From Acinetobacter apis (GTDB taxonomy: Bacteria > Pseudomonadota > Gammaproteobacteria > Pseudomonadales > Moraxellaceae): a stretch of 64,000 nucleotides of DNA. Positions 8,885 through 18,825 of this stretch are shown here, piece after piece. The position numbers and the translations under genes are program-made. The notes under the pieces are model-generated. The model worked only from the letters and a program-made list of their open reading frames with translations, was not told the origin of the DNA and searched no databases. The stretch spans positions 1 through 64,000 of the forward strand of contig NZ_FZLN01000001.1 in assembly GCF_900197575.1 (NCBI RefSeq), given 5' to 3'. Within the stretch, counting starts at the first letter, position 1, and each line of letters opens with the position of its first letter.

Positions 8885-10315
8885 TTAGTACGAAATGCGG
8901 TTTTTAATCCACTCAGCAAGATACTTGAGTGCTTGATGAATTTGATCTGTCATGGGGTCGCCTGCATTTAAGCGAATAAATGACTGATATTTATAATCTT
9001 CACCAAATAAAATACCAGGTGAAATACTAATACCGTGCTTTAATGCATCTTGATATAAGCTCAGTGAGCTTAACTGATTGGGAAGCTTAATCCAAATGGC
9101 ATAGCCCCCTTGTGGCATACTCAGTTCAATATCACACCCTGTAAACAAAACATGGATGGTATGGACAAAATCACGGACTTGTTCGTATAACTTAAGTTGC
9201 AGTGCACGAATATGTTTTTTATATGCACCTGTAAAGATAAAATCAGCTAAACCCAGCTGTAAAGGCGTATTGACTACGACATTATTTGCCAAAATATTTG
9301 GTTTTAAATGTTGTATTTGCTTACTCAAACATAGCCAGCCAACACGATAAGCGCTTGATAGGGATTTAGATACTGAACCTACCCATATAACATATCCTGC
9401 ATCATCCCAATATTTAATCGGTAAGGGACGTTCTGTGTGGTAGCTGCATTCAGCATAAACATCATCTTCAATAATATAGCATTGGTATTTGGCCGCTAAG
9501 TCGGCAATGGTTTTTTTATCCGCATGTGATAAGCAGTATCCAAGCGGATTTTGAAAATTTGCGGTTAGTAAACATACTTGTGATTGTTTGGTTGCCATGA
9601 CCGCTTCTAATCGTTCTAAATCTAAACCCGCAGTGGTTGCAGGAATTTCAATAATTTTTCGGTTCAGATGTGCAAGTAAGTGCAGTTGACCATTAAATGT
9701 AGGCGTAGGAATAATGATACTGTCGCCCACCTTAGACAGGGATTGAATAGCAAGAGAGAGGGCAGCTGTACAACCATGAGTAATGAAGATGTCTTGAACT
9801 GCAATATGAATGTTATCTGTTGCCCAATGTTGCTGTAAAGCTGTTTGTAAGTGTATATGACCTTGTTGATTACAATATAAAAAATCTTCATTTTTACAGT
9901 GCTTTAATGCTCGTTGTAGCGATACTTTAAGCTGTTGCATTGGGATAAGCTGTGGTCCCAATTGAATGGAACCTAATTGTATGACATTAGGCTGAAATGA
10001 AGCTTGTAAAATTTGGTTATATAAGTCGAGATTGGATACAGAACGAATGACAGAGGGGAATGTGGTTTCTGTATAACGTGAGTTGTTGGGATGCATATCA
10101 CGTTGATGCGGAGCAACAAAATATCCTGATTTATGTTTACTATAAATGAGTCCTTGTGCTTCAAGATGCTCATAGCATGCTTGTGCAGTCGACAAGCTCA
10201 CTTGGTGCTGTTTGGCAAATTGCCGTAAAGAAATAAGCTTGGTATGTGGTGCTAAATGGTGATGCAGGATATGTAGTTTCAGCGTATGCGCAAGGGTCTG
10301 ATATCGAAAGGCCAT
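8885..10315 (-). CDS. MocR/PdxR-type GntR-aminotransferase fusion regulator
   Basis: The 476-aa protein joins an N-terminal GntR winged helix (residues 1-70, with LRQFAKQHQVSLSTAQACYEHL) to a class I aminotransferase fold that binds PLP. The aminotransferase part shows NFQNPLGYCLS, IEDDVYAECSY and the Schiff-base lysine in GSVSKSLSSAYRVGW. Such proteins sense PLP or amino compounds and act as transcription factors in the cytosol. The original partner was probably the LysE exporter at 6661. A 1.6-kb segment now separates them, with a second copy of this gene's 3' end beside lysE. The protein itself looks full length. Confidence 0.88.
   Translation of the reverse strand: MAFRYQTLAHTLKLHILHHHLAPHTKLISLRQFAKQHQVSLSTAQACYEHLEAQGLIYSKHKSGYFVAPHQRDMHPNNSRYTETTFPSVIRSVSNLDLYNQILQASFQPNVIQLGSIQLGPQLIPMQQLKVSLQRALKHCKNEDFLYCNQQGHIHLQTALQQHWATDNIHIAVQDIFITHGCTAALSLAIQSLSKVGDSIIIPTPTFNGQLHLLAHLNRKIIEIPATTAGLDLERLEAVMATKQSQVCLLTANFQNPLGYCLSHADKKTIADLAAKYQCYIIEDDVYAECSYHTERPLPIKYWDDAGYVIWVGSVSKSLSSAYRVGWLCLSKQIQHLKPNILANNVVVNTPLQLGLADFIFTGAYKKHIRALQLKLYEQVRDFVHTIHVLFTGCDIELSMPQGGYAIWIKLPNQLSSLSLYQDALKHGISISPGILFGEDYKYQSFIRLNAGDPMTDQIHQALKYLAEWIKNRISY
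8906..8973 (+). repeat. 68-bp direct repeat, right copy
   Basis: Matches 7309-7376 with two mismatches. It lies inside the intact MocR-type gene near its 3' end. Confidence 0.92.
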
Positions 10316-10409
10316 TCATCTGTACTGCATTTAAAATAAAATGTGTATCTGTATCCTAAGGTGTGACTTTTTTAAGATGCATTATCGCTCATGCATTTAA
10401 GGAGGTCAC

Positions 10410-10769
10410 ATGAAACAGGGTATATTATTGAGTCTTCTGATTTTAGTTTTATTCATGCTAGGGTTTAAAACACATCAATCTACGCCGGCGACAGAACAGA
10501 TGGTCTGTGAAAATTTAATTGCAGGTTATTTAAAATCAGAGGGCATTAGTGATTATTATATGGCAAATTGGCACCATATTACTTTAGCAGATGAAGAGCG
10601 TTATATATATTATTACCGAGTGATGGAAACCTATAAACTTCGGCAATCAGATGTAAAACAGTTTCAATGTTCAAGATTTCATCAACAGGCCGTTTATCAG
10701 CTCAGTGATACCAACGATCCGAATCATTTAAAACTGTTATTACAGGTATTTTCTGCAAAGCAATCTTAG
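10410..10769 (+). CDS. hypothetical exported or membrane-anchored protein
   Basis: This 119-aa protein is not recognised. Residues 4-19 form one hydrophobic stretch (ILLSLLILVLFMLGFK) that would act as a signal anchor or signal peptide. The remainder is hydrophilic and rich in Tyr and Gln, with two cysteines (in QMVCENL and FQCSRF) that could form a disulfide in the periplasm. The start ATG has a good ribosome site (AAGGAGG, spacing about 6). It is convergent with the PA4642-like gene, overlapping by 4 bases. Confidence 0.65.
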   Translation: MKQGILLSLLILVLFMLGFKTHQSTPATEQMVCENLIAGYLKSEGISDYYMANWHHITLADEERYIYYYRVMETYKLRQSDVKQFQCSRFHQQAVYQLSDTNDPNHLKLLLQVFSAKQS

Positions 10770-11104
10770 AATTGTTTTAATACGTCTAAAAATTCAGTAC
10801 GGTGCTTTGGAAATTGTGCAATGACATCATGAATGGTTTGCCCATCTAAGTTGGTTGCATGAATATCACGCCCATCTTTTGTGAACTGAACCAACAGTCT
10901 TTTAAAGTCATTCGCACGCATATGTTTATATGCATTATATAATACGTGGTAATCTGCATTTACCCCTTCAGGCGGTAAATGGTTTAAATAAGCAAAAACC
11001 CGTTCATCGGACCATTCTTCATTAAACGTTGCTGGCTGTGATACGGCCACGGCTTGCTCCTTGGCATAATTAAGGCAAAATAATGTGATTAGTTTGCCTT
11101 GCAA
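10766..11104 (-). CDS. PA4642-like family protein
   Basis: The 112-aa soluble protein resembles the small PA4642 family of pseudomonads. It has a segment with YLNHLPPEGVNADYHVLYNAY, then KHMRANDFKRLL, then an ankyrin-like end DGRDIHATNLDGQTIHDVIAQ. The role is unknown. It follows minE on the same strand after 28 bases and may be co-transcribed with minCDE. The first 20 residues or so do not look conserved, so a later start is possible. The family assignment rests on recalled pattern similarity only. Confidence 0.65.
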   Translation of the reverse strand: MQGKLITLFCLNYAKEQAVAVSQPATFNEEWSDERVFAYLNHLPPEGVNADYHVLYNAYKHMRANDFKRLLVQFTKDGRDIHATNLDGQTIHDVIAQFPKHRTEFLDVLKQF

Positions 11105-11132
11105 TAACTGATTTTACTAATCAATATTCAGA

Positions 11133-11405
11133 TTAACGATCTTCAGGTAAATTGATATTCATTTCAAGCATTTCAAGGTTCGCTTCTGAGCGGACTTGCA
11201 TTTGGATATGCTGTTCATCAACACCGCGTACATAGCGGTTAACCACTTGCATGATTTCAATTTTCATCTGATCAATTTTGTCTTGACTTAAACGTCGTCC
11301 AAGCCCTTGCTCAGACGCAACAATGACTTTTAAACGGTCTTTTGCTGTTTGGGCACTGGTTTGACGCTCCTCATTACCAAAAATTTTACTCCAGAATCCT
11401 GCCAT
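11133..11405 (-). CDS. minE: cell division topological specificity factor MinE
   Basis: The 90-aa protein has the MinE layout: an N-terminal MinD-binding region with AKDRLKVIVASEQ, then the dimerising C-terminal half with DQMKIEIMQVVNRYV. MinE drives pole-to-pole oscillation of MinCD on the membrane by stimulating MinD ATPase. It is the last of the minC-minD-minE set and lies 2 bases from minD. Confidence 0.97.
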   Translation of the reverse strand: MAGFWSKIFGNEERQTSAQTAKDRLKVIVASEQGLGRRLSQDKIDQMKIEIMQVVNRYVRGVDEQHIQMQVRSEANLEMLEMNINLPEDR

Positions 11406-11407
11406 GA

Positions 11408-12229
11408 TTATGCTCCAAATAAACGTGCTAACCAGCCTTTCGGTTTCACGGTGATGTTACGGTATGGGCGTTCTTCTCCAAGGAAACGAGCAACCAAGTC
11501 ATCATAACTTTGACCTGCTGGTGTTTCGGTATAGAGAATGACCGGTTTACCTTCATTCGATGCTTGAAGAACACTTGCACATTCAGGAATGACACCTAAC
11601 GTTGGTACACGTAAAATGTCTTTTGAAATATCATCAATGGTGAGCATTTCTTGGCGATCAGCTCGCTCAGGGTTAAACCGTGTAATACATAAATGTTTAC
11701 GGATGCGACCTTCTTTTTGTTCCACTTTTTTGGTTTTGCTATCTAACATACCAATAATTCGATCTGAATCTCGAACAGATGAAATTTCAGGATTTGTAAC
11801 AATAATTGCTTCATCTGCATAGTACATGGCTAAAATTGCACCACGTTCAATCCCCGCAGGTGAATCACAAATAATGTAATCAAATTCTTGTGCTAATTCA
11901 TCCATAATGCGCGCAACGCCTTCATCAGTCAGCGCATCTTTATCACGTGTTTGTGATGCAGGTAAAATATAAAGATTTTCAATGTCTTTATCGCGAATTA
12001 AAGCTTGCTGTAAACGCGCTTCATTGTTAATGACATTGACAAAGTCATAGACAACACGGCGTTCACAACCCATGATTAAGTCAAGGTTACGAAGGCCTAC
12101 GTCAAAATCGACAACAACGGTTTTGTGACCACGTAACGCTAATCCTGTTGCAAATGATGCGCTTGTTGTAGTTTTACCTACACCACCTTTGCCTGATGTT
12201 ACAACTACAATCTTGGCCACCGAATTCAC
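11408..12229 (-). CDS. minD: septum site-determining ATPase MinD
   Basis: The 273-aa ParA/MinD ATPase has the deviant Walker A motif GKGGVGKTT (about residues 13-21), the segment DYIICDSPAGIERGA, and a C-terminal amphipathic membrane-targeting helix ending GWLARLFGA. ATP-bound MinD recruits MinC to the inner membrane to block FtsZ rings near the poles. The start gives three extra residues (MNSVAKIVV) compared with the usual MAKIVV. It lies between minC and minE. Confidence 0.97.
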   Translation of the reverse strand: MNSVAKIVVVTSGKGGVGKTTTSASFATGLALRGHKTVVVDFDVGLRNLDLIMGCERRVVYDFVNVINNEARLQQALIRDKDIENLYILPASQTRDKDALTDEGVARIMDELAQEFDYIICDSPAGIERGAILAMYYADEAIIVTNPEISSVRDSDRIIGMLDSKTKKVEQKEGRIRKHLCITRFNPERADRQEMLTIDDISKDILRVPTLGVIPECASVLQASNEGKPVILYTETPAGQSYDDLVARFLGEERPYRNITVKPKGWLARLFGA

Positions 12230-12298
12230 TCCTGTGCTGTCTTTTTGTGTTAGATTTTACGTTTTAAAGAATTTAATCGCGTTAAGTTATATTTTACT

Positions 12299-13003
12299 CT
12301 ATATTTCTAAAGCTTCAAAGACAAGTTCTTGTTGCTCATTGAGATAAATATGTGCAGGTTTTTTATAAATATGTGAAGGAATATCCTCTGAAACACAATA
12401 TGTTCCTGCAATAGAAATTAATTCGGCATTCAAAGCATGACAAAAAACCCGTGCGGTGGTGTCACCGCTTGCACCAGCAATCACTCGACCTTGCGCTGCG
12501 CCATAAATATAAATATTACCGCTTGAAATGACCTCAGAGCCGCTGTTCATACTCGCATTTAAAATCACGTCACCATTGTCTTGGATTAAACACTGTCCTG
12601 TACGAAGCATATCATTGTGGTATGAGGTAATGTGGTTAATACGACTTTTTTTAGCTGGTGTAAGCTGATCATCTTCAATCGGTTCTTCAACAATTTGTTC
12701 TGTGGTGGGCTTAATACGCTGTAAAGGGCGATCCGCAGGTAAAATCGGAAATTGAATGCTACGTGCTTGGTCTGACAAAATCCCATCAATCACGCCCATC
12801 GGCTGTAAATCTAGGCTAATAATGAGTTGAATCAAAGCGATTAGCTCTTGTTTAACCGTACTGTCAAGAATTACAGGAGCACCATGTGATGCGGTATCAG
12901 CTAACATTTGGACAAGTTGTTTGCGGATTACATCATGGTCATTGGTATCAAATGTTAACCGAGAAAAATTAACCATTCTGCCAGTAATACGGATGTCAGC
13001 CAT
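12299..13003 (-). CDS. minC: septum site-determining protein MinC
   Basis: The 234-aa division inhibitor has an N-terminal FtsZ-inhibiting domain (about residues 1-100) and a C-terminal right-handed beta-helix. The latter includes [38 protein letters not shown] and [17 protein letters not shown], the MinD-binding and dimerisation part. It is first of the minCDE operon, 69 bases before minD. Length and domain order are normal. Confidence 0.96.
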   Translation of the reverse strand: MADIRITGRMVNFSRLTFDTNDHDVIRKQLVQMLADTASHGAPVILDSTVKQELIALIQLIISLDLQPMGVIDGILSDQARSIQFPILPADRPLQRIKPTTEQIVEEPIEDDQLTPAKKSRINHITSYHNDMLRTGQCLIQDNGDVILNASMNSGSEVISSGNIYIYGAAQGRVIAGASGDTTARVFCHALNAELISIAGTYCVSEDIPSHIYKKPAHIYLNEQQELVFEALEI

Positions 13004-13093
13004 AATAATTCCTTGAAGGCGTGTTGACTAAAAAAGGGTAAATCAACATAAATCATGTTTGATGATAAAAGCGCTTAAATTTAAATAAGCCAG

Positions 13094-14137
13094 CTATAAA
13101 GAATTATTTTTATCATTCATTTTTAAAATTTGTTGCCATTGCTTCACTTTCACTTGTTTGCGGATTGATTTTAAACTTTCATGCACGGCAGATTCAACTA
13201 ACTTTTCTAAAGATTGGTTATTAATATCAATTTCACTGATTTTATGTGAAATTAAACGATATGTGGCATTAGGCTGTTGCACAGAACCTGATGCAAGCGG
13301 GGTAATAATGCCTTGGGTAATATTTTCCCCTAAACGTTTACCAATACTTTGTAATTGGCTTTCGATACGATTTCCAACAATAGGGAAGTGTTTTAAGAGT
13401 TGATGAATTTCAGGGGTATTGGCCACGGACTCTTCAACAATAACCCCAATACTTTTGGCAATCTCATGGCGTTGCACTTGCAGTTCTTTCGCCAAAGTAT
13501 CTTGTAATATTTCAGAAAAAGTTTGGGCAAATAACGCTTTGTGTTGCTCTACGACATGATGAATGCTCGATTTATAGGTGGAGCTGGTATTTAATTCATC
13601 ACGAATACCATCAATCACTGTAATGACCACACGATCAGACAACTCCTCCATGAGTACATCATAATAAAAACGTCCTGTTTTATGCCATGATGTTGGAATC
13701 ACTTTATAGCCAAGTTCATGCAAACGGTAAGCAATTAATCCCACTCGTAATAAACGCAAAAAACGCAATTGTGGGAAAATGGCCAACACTTCATACCAAT
13801 GAATAAATGGAAAAAAGAACCAGCGCTGATAATGGTTTCGAGTTGCTGCAATAATCCAGCGAATTGCAAGTTCAATAATTAAAAAGCAAATAAACCATGT
13901 TTCTGTCAATACCACCCAAGGGTTTAACTCAGTCTGATAAAAATGAAGTTGCGGTGACAGATGTAAAATAGATGAAAGCCACATTGCAAAGTGGCTCATG
14001 AGTACAGCATTGGCTGTAATACAGACAATATTCACGATGATGATGATCATCATAAAAATGTCATAGACCAAATAAAATTTCCACATCAATGAATTGTGGT
14101 CCACTCGATGGAATTTGTTTTTGGCCGTATTAGACAT
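13094..14137 (-). CDS. membrane protein with voltage-sensor-like N-terminal domain
   Basis: This 347-aa protein has about four membrane segments in residues 20-145. The fourth, around 120-140, has regularly spaced arginines (LRFLRLLRVGLIAYRL) like an S4 voltage sensor. Of the ion-transporter fold only this part is seen; no pore helix or selectivity-filter motif follows. The rest (150-347) is a soluble helical region of unknown function. It could be a proton channel or sensor, but this is inference. It lies 23 bases before the acyltransferase gene on the same strand's downstream side, so the two share an operon. Confidence 0.6.
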   Translation of the reverse strand: MSNTAKNKFHRVDHNSLMWKFYLVYDIFMMIIIIVNIVCITANAVLMSHFAMWLSSILHLSPQLHFYQTELNPWVVLTETWFICFLIIELAIRWIIAATRNHYQRWFFFPFIHWYEVLAIFPQLRFLRLLRVGLIAYRLHELGYKVIPTSWHKTGRFYYDVLMEELSDRVVITVIDGIRDELNTSSTYKSSIHHVVEQHKALFAQTFSEILQDTLAKELQVQRHEIAKSIGVIVEESVANTPEIHQLLKHFPIVGNRIESQLQSIGKRLGENITQGIITPLASGSVQQPNATYRLISHKISEIDINNQSLEKLVESAVHESLKSIRKQVKVKQWQQILKMNDKNNSL

Positions 14138-14160
14138 ATTTATTGCATCTCAAGTGTTGG

Positions 14161-15078
14161 TTAGCTTTGGTATTGTGCTTTGATGTCAGCAATTAACGCA
14201 TCTTTTTCTTGCCAACGCTGGCTTAACCATTGACAGAACTTCGCTCGAAATTCACGATCTTCTTCATAATTACCTTCAAAAATCCATGCTGGAATTTCAA
14301 TTTTACGTAAATGCACCACTACACGTGGCACTTCACCTAACCAAAACTCACCATAACCTGGAATGCCATCTGGATAGACAATGGTCATATCAACCAAAGC
14401 GTCAACCTGATGTCCTAAGATACTGAGTGCCAATGCCAAACCACCTGCTTTGGGTCTGAGCAAATGTTGGTATGGCGATTTTTGCTGTTTGTGTTTTTCT
14501 GGAGTAAAGCGTGTGCCTTCAATAAAGTTGAGCAGGGTAAATGGTTGGCTTAATAGTTGCTCACATGATTTACGTGCTTCAACAATATCTTGGTGTTTAA
14601 GCTCAGGATTTTTTGCAATTTGAGATTTTGTATGGCGTTTCATCATGGGGAAACCCAAAATCTTAAATGCTTGCCCTGCCACTGGAATAAAAATCAGTTC
14701 CCACTTGGTAAAAAAGCGAGTCAGTGGCATACGGCTACGACCCACATATTGGTTTACTGTGGTATCGACCCAACTTTGGTGGTTACATGACATGATGTAA
14801 CGACCATCTTGTTTGAGTTCAAGCTCAGGATCAATTTGGATATCCCAACGAGTATCAGCCAAAACACGGTCAATCACCCAATTATTGACAGAAATCCAAT
14901 TATTCGCCAAGTTGACATTGGTTTCATCGACTTTAGGCGATTGTTTAAATAGTTTGGTTAAACCTAAGGTTAAAATGGGCACGCCATGTGCAACAGTATT
15001 CCCTGTAATCACCGAGCCCACTGCCAACCCACGCGTCAATTTTTGTAATAAACTTGGTTTTTTGCGTTGAGATAACAT
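14161..15078 (-). CDS. PlsC-type acyltransferase (YihG-like)
   Basis: The 305-aa membrane-associated protein has the glycerolipid acyltransferase motifs: HQSWVD (the HX4D catalytic box, about residues 96-101), NFIEGTRFTPEK, and a later KAGGLALALS. Members acylate lysophosphatidate or related lipids at the inner membrane. The N-terminus has a hydrophobic stretch (GLAVGSVITGNTVAHGVPIL). Its size resembles the E. coli YihG/YihU-side group rather than PlsC itself. It is transcribed ahead of the voltage-sensor-like gene. Confidence 0.85.
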   Translation of the reverse strand: MLSQRKKPSLLQKLTRGLAVGSVITGNTVAHGVPILTLGLTKLFKQSPKVDETNVNLANNWISVNNWVIDRVLADTRWDIQIDPELELKQDGRYIMSCNHQSWVDTTVNQYVGRSRMPLTRFFTKWELIFIPVAGQAFKILGFPMMKRHTKSQIAKNPELKHQDIVEARKSCEQLLSQPFTLLNFIEGTRFTPEKHKQQKSPYQHLLRPKAGGLALALSILGHQVDALVDMTIVYPDGIPGYGEFWLGEVPRVVVHLRKIEIPAWIFEGNYEEDREFRAKFCQWLSQRWQEKDALIADIKAQYQS

Positions 15079-15312
15079 CTGTTGTCCTAAAATCTATCAA
15101 TTGCACAATAATAATCTGATTTTTGTGATTTTAATCAAAAAAATAGCAAATCCGCAAAATTATTTAGCCAATTTAAAGCATTTATATTCTTTATTCAGTT
15201 GTTATTTATTTGTTAATACAATCTCTTTTCTTAACAAAAAGCTAATGTTAAATCGTAATTATCTATCTCATACTTTTGAAAAGTCTAAAAAAATGTATGA
15301 AAGGAGATAAGA

Positions 15313-15966
15313 ATGCGTTTAGTTGTGATTTCTACAGTGGCTGGAGCATTAGCATTATCTGGTTGTCAGTCTATGGACAACGGAACAGGCGGTGTTCGTC
15401 AATATGACAAAACTGCACTTGGCGGTTTATTAGGTGCAGCAGCAGGCTATGGCGTGTCACGTGCCAATGCCAATTCTTCTGCACAAAACAACCGTGCTTT
15501 AGCGATTGGTGCACTCGTTGGTGCAGCTGGTGGTCTTTATCTTGATAAAAAAGAACAAAGATTACGTGAGCAAATGCAAGGTACTGGTGTTGAAGTGAAC
15601 CGTAACTCAGATGGTTCTGTTGGCCTTGTTATGCCAGGTAACATTACTTTTGATACCAACCAATCAACCATTAAGCCAAACTTCTATTCAACATTGAATA
15701 AAGTGACGCAAACGTTAACTGAAGATAACAAGAGTGCGATCTTGGTAACAGGTTATACAGACAATACAGGTAGTGATGCAATTAACAATCCATTGTCACA
15801 AGCACGTGCACAATCGGTTGCAAACTACTTGGTTGGTCAAGGTGTACCACGTACCAAAATTAATGCTCAAGGTGCAGGATCAAGTAATCCAATCGCATCA
15901 AATACAACACCATCAGGTCGTGAACAAAACCGTCGTGTAGAAATTAGCATTTATGAATCAAAATAA
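15313..15966 (+). CDS. OmpA family lipoprotein (YiaD-like)
   Basis: The 217-aa protein starts with a lipoprotein signal and lipobox ALSGC at about residue 18. It continues with a Gly/Ala-rich glycine-zipper-like region (ALGGLLGAAAGYGVS, ALVGAAGGLYLD). It ends in an OmpA C-terminal peptidoglycan-binding domain with ITFDTNQSTIKP, GYTDNTGSDAINNPLSQARA and GREQNRRVEI. It would tether the outer membrane to peptidoglycan. The start follows a good ribosome site (AAAGGAGA). It is monocistronic with a terminator. Confidence 0.92.
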   Translation: MRLVVISTVAGALALSGCQSMDNGTGGVRQYDKTALGGLLGAAAGYGVSRANANSSAQNNRALAIGALVGAAGGLYLDKKEQRLREQMQGTGVEVNRNSDGSVGLVMPGNITFDTNQSTIKPNFYSTLNKVTQTLTEDNKSAILVTGYTDNTGSDAINNPLSQARAQSVANYLVGQGVPRTKINAQGAGSSNPIASNTTPSGREQNRRVEISIYESK

Positions 15967-15978
15967 TTCATAATCATT

Positions 15979-16004
15979 AAAAACCACCTTCGGGTGGTTT
16001 TTTT
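15979..16004 (+). terminator. intrinsic terminator after the OmpA-like gene
   Basis: The stem AAACCACC / GGTGGTTT with a TTCG-type loop is followed by a T run. Confidence 0.9.
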
Positions 16005-16144
16005 AATGGAATAAAGGGCTTAAAATGCATTGAGGTAACTTTCAAATCGGAAGCTGTTATATTTTCAGCAATTGTCAGGTTAAGGATTAGAATTCTGATT
16101 CGGACATGACTATAATTGTGCTCCAATTCATTTGAGGAATTCTC

Positions 16145-18190
16145 ATGTCATCGGCAAGTCAGTTAAATGACAAGCAACTTGAAGCAATGAAGTACACTCA
16201 AGGACCCTTGTTAGTGCTTGCAGGGGCAGGTTCAGGTAAAACCTCTGTGATTACCCGAAAAATTGCTTATCTTGTTCAGCAATGCCGAATTCCTGCCTAC
16301 CGTATTACCGCGATGACCTTTACCAATAAAGCCGCACGTGAGATGAAAGAGCGTGTAGGTAAACTGTTAAGCCGCGAAGAGTCAAAAGGTTTATCGGTCT
16401 CAACATTCCATACATTTGGCTTGAACCTTTTACGTTTAGAACTTAAACACCTCCCATTAAAAAATAACTTTTCTATTTTAGATTCAGATGATTGTAAACG
16501 GATCTTGATGGATTTAATGCATCAAGACAATTTGTCAGGTGCAGAAAGTAAAGAACTTATTGCCAAAGTCATGCGTCAAATCTCTGACTGGAAAAATGAT
16601 TTAATTTTACCTGAGCAAGCACATAGCGTTTGTGAAACAGAAGATGATGTACGTTGTGCACATTTATACCAATTATATGAGCGTAACTTACGTGCATATA
16701 ACGCGGTTGATTTTGATGATTTGATTGTTTTACCTGCACGGTTATTACAAGAAAATGCAGAAGTGCGTGATAAATGGCAAAACCGTATTCGCTACTTATT
16801 GGTCGATGAATACCAAGATACCAATACAGCGCAATATATTTTGGTTAAGTTGCTGGTAGGCGTGATGGGACAATTCACTGCTGTGGGTGATGATGATCAA
16901 TCTATTTATGCATGGCGGGGTGCTAAACCTGAGAATATGGCATTATTAAAGGAAGATTTTCCCAATTTAAATGTCATTAAGCTTGAGCAGAATTACCGTT
17001 CAACCAGCCGAATTTTAAAAGCAGCAAACCAAGTCATCGGCAACAATCCCCATATTTTTGAAAAGAAATTATGGAGCGATAAAGGCCATGGTGAGTCTAT
17101 TCGAATTATTACTTGCCGTAATGATGATGATGAAGCAGAACGCGTTGTTAAAGATTTGATGAATCAAAAGTTGATGCAAGGCAAAAGCTGGAAAGATTAT
17201 GCTGTATTGTATCGCGGTAATTTCCAAGCACGCATCTTAGAAACGTATTTAAGACAAATGCAGATTCCTTATAAGCTTTCAGGCGGAACTTCATTTTTTG
17301 CACGCAGTGAAATCAAAGATATCATGAGTTATTTAAGACTCATTATTAACCCTGAAGATGACAGTGCATTTTTACGTATTATTAATACCCCAAAACGCTC
17401 AATTGGCCCTGTGACATTAGAAAAGCTTGGTTTATTTGCTCAAGATAATCATTTGTCTTTATTGTCAGCGGCAGGCGATCAACGTTTAAGTATGGTGGTT
17501 TCTAAAAAAATCAGCTCACATTTATTTGAATTCTCTGATTTTTTAAAGAACTATACACGTGAGCTATTGGATGATGACAATCCTGTACCACTCATTCGCC
17601 AAATGATGATTGAAGCGGGCTATATTGATTATGTCCGTGAGCAAGCTGCAACGCCTGCACAAGAGAAAACCAAGCTAGACAACATTGAAACGCTTTATAG
17701 CAGTATTCAAGGTTTAATTAATCGTGCAGAAGATGTTGATGATAAAAACATTGAAAGCGTGATCCGTAAAATGGTGTTACTCGATTTACTTGAGCAACAG
17801 CAAGAAGAAGATGACACAGACAAAGTGAATCTTTTGACTTTGCATGCGGCAAAAGGGCTTGAGTTTCCATTTGTATATATTATGGGCTTAGAAGAAGAGT
17901 TATTACCGCATAAAAACTCAATTGCATCAGACACCATTGAAGAAGAGCGTCGTTTAATGTACGTGGGCATTACCCGTGCTAGACAAAGTTTAACACTGAC
18001 TTTGGCTGAACAACGTAAAGCAGGCGGACAAATGAAACAAATGACGGCAAGTCGTTTTTTAGATGAATTGCCTCAAGAAGATTTAGATTGGTTAGGACGC
18101 AAGAAAAAGTCAGTGGCCAATGTTGACCCAAAAGAGCAAGCCAAAGTCTATCTTGAAAATTTACGTGCCATGCTAAAGCACAAACATTAA
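16145..18190 (+). CDS. rep: ATP-dependent DNA helicase Rep
   Basis: The 681-aa superfamily 1A helicase has motif I AGAGSGKT (about residues 27-34), motif Ia [13 protein letters not shown], and motif [10 protein letters not shown]. Motif III is [13 protein letters not shown], motif IV is LEQNYRST, and the C-terminal motifs are [12 protein letters not shown] and [11 protein letters not shown]. Rep unwinds DNA 3'-5', clears proteins ahead of forks and helps restart. Length is nearer Rep than UvrD. The start has GAGGAATTCTC upstream. dut follows after 19 bases. Confidence 0.93.
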   Translation: MSSASQLNDKQLEAMKYTQGPLLVLAGAGSGKTSVITRKIAYLVQQCRIPAYRITAMTFTNKAAREMKERVGKLLSREESKGLSVSTFHTFGLNLLRLELKHLPLKNNFSILDSDDCKRILMDLMHQDNLSGAESKELIAKVMRQISDWKNDLILPEQAHSVCETEDDVRCAHLYQLYERNLRAYNAVDFDDLIVLPARLLQENAEVRDKWQNRIRYLLVDEYQDTNTAQYILVKLLVGVMGQFTAVGDDDQSIYAWRGAKPENMALLKEDFPNLNVIKLEQNYRSTSRILKAANQVIGNNPHIFEKKLWSDKGHGESIRIITCRNDDDEAERVVKDLMNQKLMQGKSWKDYAVLYRGNFQARILETYLRQMQIPYKLSGGTSFFARSEIKDIMSYLRLIINPEDDSAFLRIINTPKRSIGPVTLEKLGLFAQDNHLSLLSAAGDQRLSMVVSKKISSHLFEFSDFLKNYTRELLDDDNPVPLIRQMMIEAGYIDYVREQAATPAQEKTKLDNIETLYSSIQGLINRAEDVDDKNIESVIRKMVLLDLLEQQQEEDDTDKVNLLTLHAAKGLEFPFVYIMGLEEELLPHKNSIASDTIEEERRLMYVGITRARQSLTLTLAEQRKAGGQMKQMTASRFLDELPQEDLDWLGRKKKSVANVDPKEQAKVYLENLRAMLKHKH

Positions 18191-18209
18191 TGTAACACAA
18201 AGGAACATC

Positions 18210-18662
18210 ATGAAAGTTCAAGTCAAAGTATTAGATGAACGTCTTGGTCAATCATTGCCTATGCCAACGTATGCCACAACAGGTTCGGCAGGATTAGATT
18301 TAAGAGCATGTCTTGACGAAGCAATAACCATTGAACCTGGGCAGACTGTGTTGGTTAAAACAGGATTGGCAATTTATATTGAAGATCCAAATTTTGCAGG
18401 TTTGATTTTGCCGCGTTCAGGTTTAGGTCATAAACACGGTATTGTGCTTGGTAATTTGGTGGGCTTAATTGATTCAGATTATCAAGGCGAATTGATGATT
18501 TCGGTATGGAACCGAGGTACTCAAGCATTTACATTAAATGTGGGTGAGCGTTTAGCACAATATGTATTGGTTCCTGTGGTTCAAGCTCAATTTGAACAAG
18601 TAAGTGAGTTTGTTGCCACAGCACGTGGTTTGGGTGGTTTTGGTCATACAGGTCAGCAATAG
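18210..18662 (+). CDS. dut: dUTP diphosphatase
   Basis: The 150-aa trimeric dUTPase shows its conserved motifs in order: AGLDLRA (motif 1), [11 protein letters not shown] (2), [10 protein letters not shown] (3), RLAQYVLVP (4), and the glycine-rich tail [10 protein letters not shown] (5). It hydrolyses dUTP to dUMP, supplying dTMP synthesis and keeping uracil out of DNA. It follows rep closely, so co-transcription is likely. A terminator ends the unit. Confidence 0.97.
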   Translation: MKVQVKVLDERLGQSLPMPTYATTGSAGLDLRACLDEAITIEPGQTVLVKTGLAIYIEDPNFAGLILPRSGLGHKHGIVLGNLVGLIDSDYQGELMISVWNRGTQAFTLNVGERLAQYVLVPVVQAQFEQVSEFVATARGLGGFGHTGQQ

Positions 18663-18701
18663 CTTGAGCTATACATAAAATTAATAAGTAATTATGAATC
18701 T

Positions 18702-18731
18702 AACGCCATGCCAAGTCATGGCGTTGTTTTA
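18702..18731 (+). terminator. intrinsic terminator after dut
   Basis: The stem AACGCCATG / CATGGCGTT has a 6-base loop and is followed by GTTTTA. Confidence 0.8.
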
Positions 18732-18825
18732 TGTAAATAATTGGAATTTCAATACAGCATAGGTTTACAAGGTTACTCGAAATGATGACAATTCATCATT
18801 CATGTTTCATATAGTTATATCAACA

